NCBI GenBank assembly: GCA_002413075.1 | Contig: DHWG01000091.1 | Span: forward strand, 1 to 22,967 | From: Desulfosporosinus sp. UBA5188 | GTDB taxonomy: Bacteria; Bacillota; Desulfitobacteriia; Desulfitobacteriales; Desulfitobacteriaceae | Reading direction: 5' to 3' | DNA length: 22,967 bases | Part shown: positions 22,961-22,967 of the stretch, piece by piece | Layout: each line of letters opens with the position of its first letter | How positions within the stretch are numbered: position 1 is the stretch's first letter | The notes under the pieces: model-generated | Told to the model about the DNA's origin: nothing | The model's input: the letters and a program-made list of their open reading frames with translations, nothing else | The model's database searches: none | Translations under genes and position numbers: made by a program

Positions 22961-22967
22961 GAGTTCA

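Overview
The window is a stretch of core chromosome from a low-to-medium G+C Firmicute. Gene content and order recall spore-forming Peptococcaceae/Desulfitobacteriaceae (Desulfitobacterium or Desulfosporosinus type). This rests on the Firmicutes-specific order recJ-apt-relA-dtd ... hisS-aspS ... rarA | Rrf2 regulator-iscS-iscU-mnmA ... AI-2E permease-alaS-ireB, on T-box leaders, on a 28-residue YjcZ-like peptide and on a ferredoxin-type aldo/keto reductase. The genus is inference; no rRNA or other marker is present.

Layout: all genes but one (rarA) lie on the minus strand, so transcription runs from high to low coordinates. 22967-20939 holds three adjacent hairpins at the window edge, a 28-aa spore-type peptide, an unknown membrane protein, a structured leader with a terminator, and a CDF metal transporter. 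20882-15136 holds recJ, apt, relA, dtd and a glyoxalase II-like hydrolase. 15139-11727 holds a consensus promoter, a full T-box leader (Asp-type) and the ATGA-coupled hisS-aspS pair. 11707-10993 is a self-contained cassette: a consensus promoter, a CsoR-type operator, csoR and an atypical thioredoxin (WCSPC). rarA (plus strand) converges on it through a bidirectional terminator.

9531-5469 is an iron-sulfur/tRNA-thiolation operon: iscR, iscS, iscU, mnmA, a double PRC-barrel protein and a small zinc-ribbon protein, ended by a terminator. 5376-1106 holds an AI-2E-family permease, a promoter plus a short, degenerate T-box leader, alaS and ireB, ended by a terminator. 1066-122 is a ferredoxin-fused aldo/keto reductase, followed by a long inverted repeat at the window start.

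Functionally the window links translation quality and tRNA supply (alaS, hisS, aspS, dtd, mnmA), sulfur mobilisation (iscRSU feeding MnmA), the stringent response and purine salvage (relA, apt), replication repair (recJ, rarA) and metal/redox handling (CDF, csoR-trxA). No phage, CRISPR, rRNA or tRNA gene was seen. The least ordinary signals are the degenerate alaS T-box, the unassigned leader upstream of the CDF gene, the CsoR-controlled thioredoxin, a heptanucleotide repeat forming the CDF C-terminus, and the hairpin arrays at both window edges.
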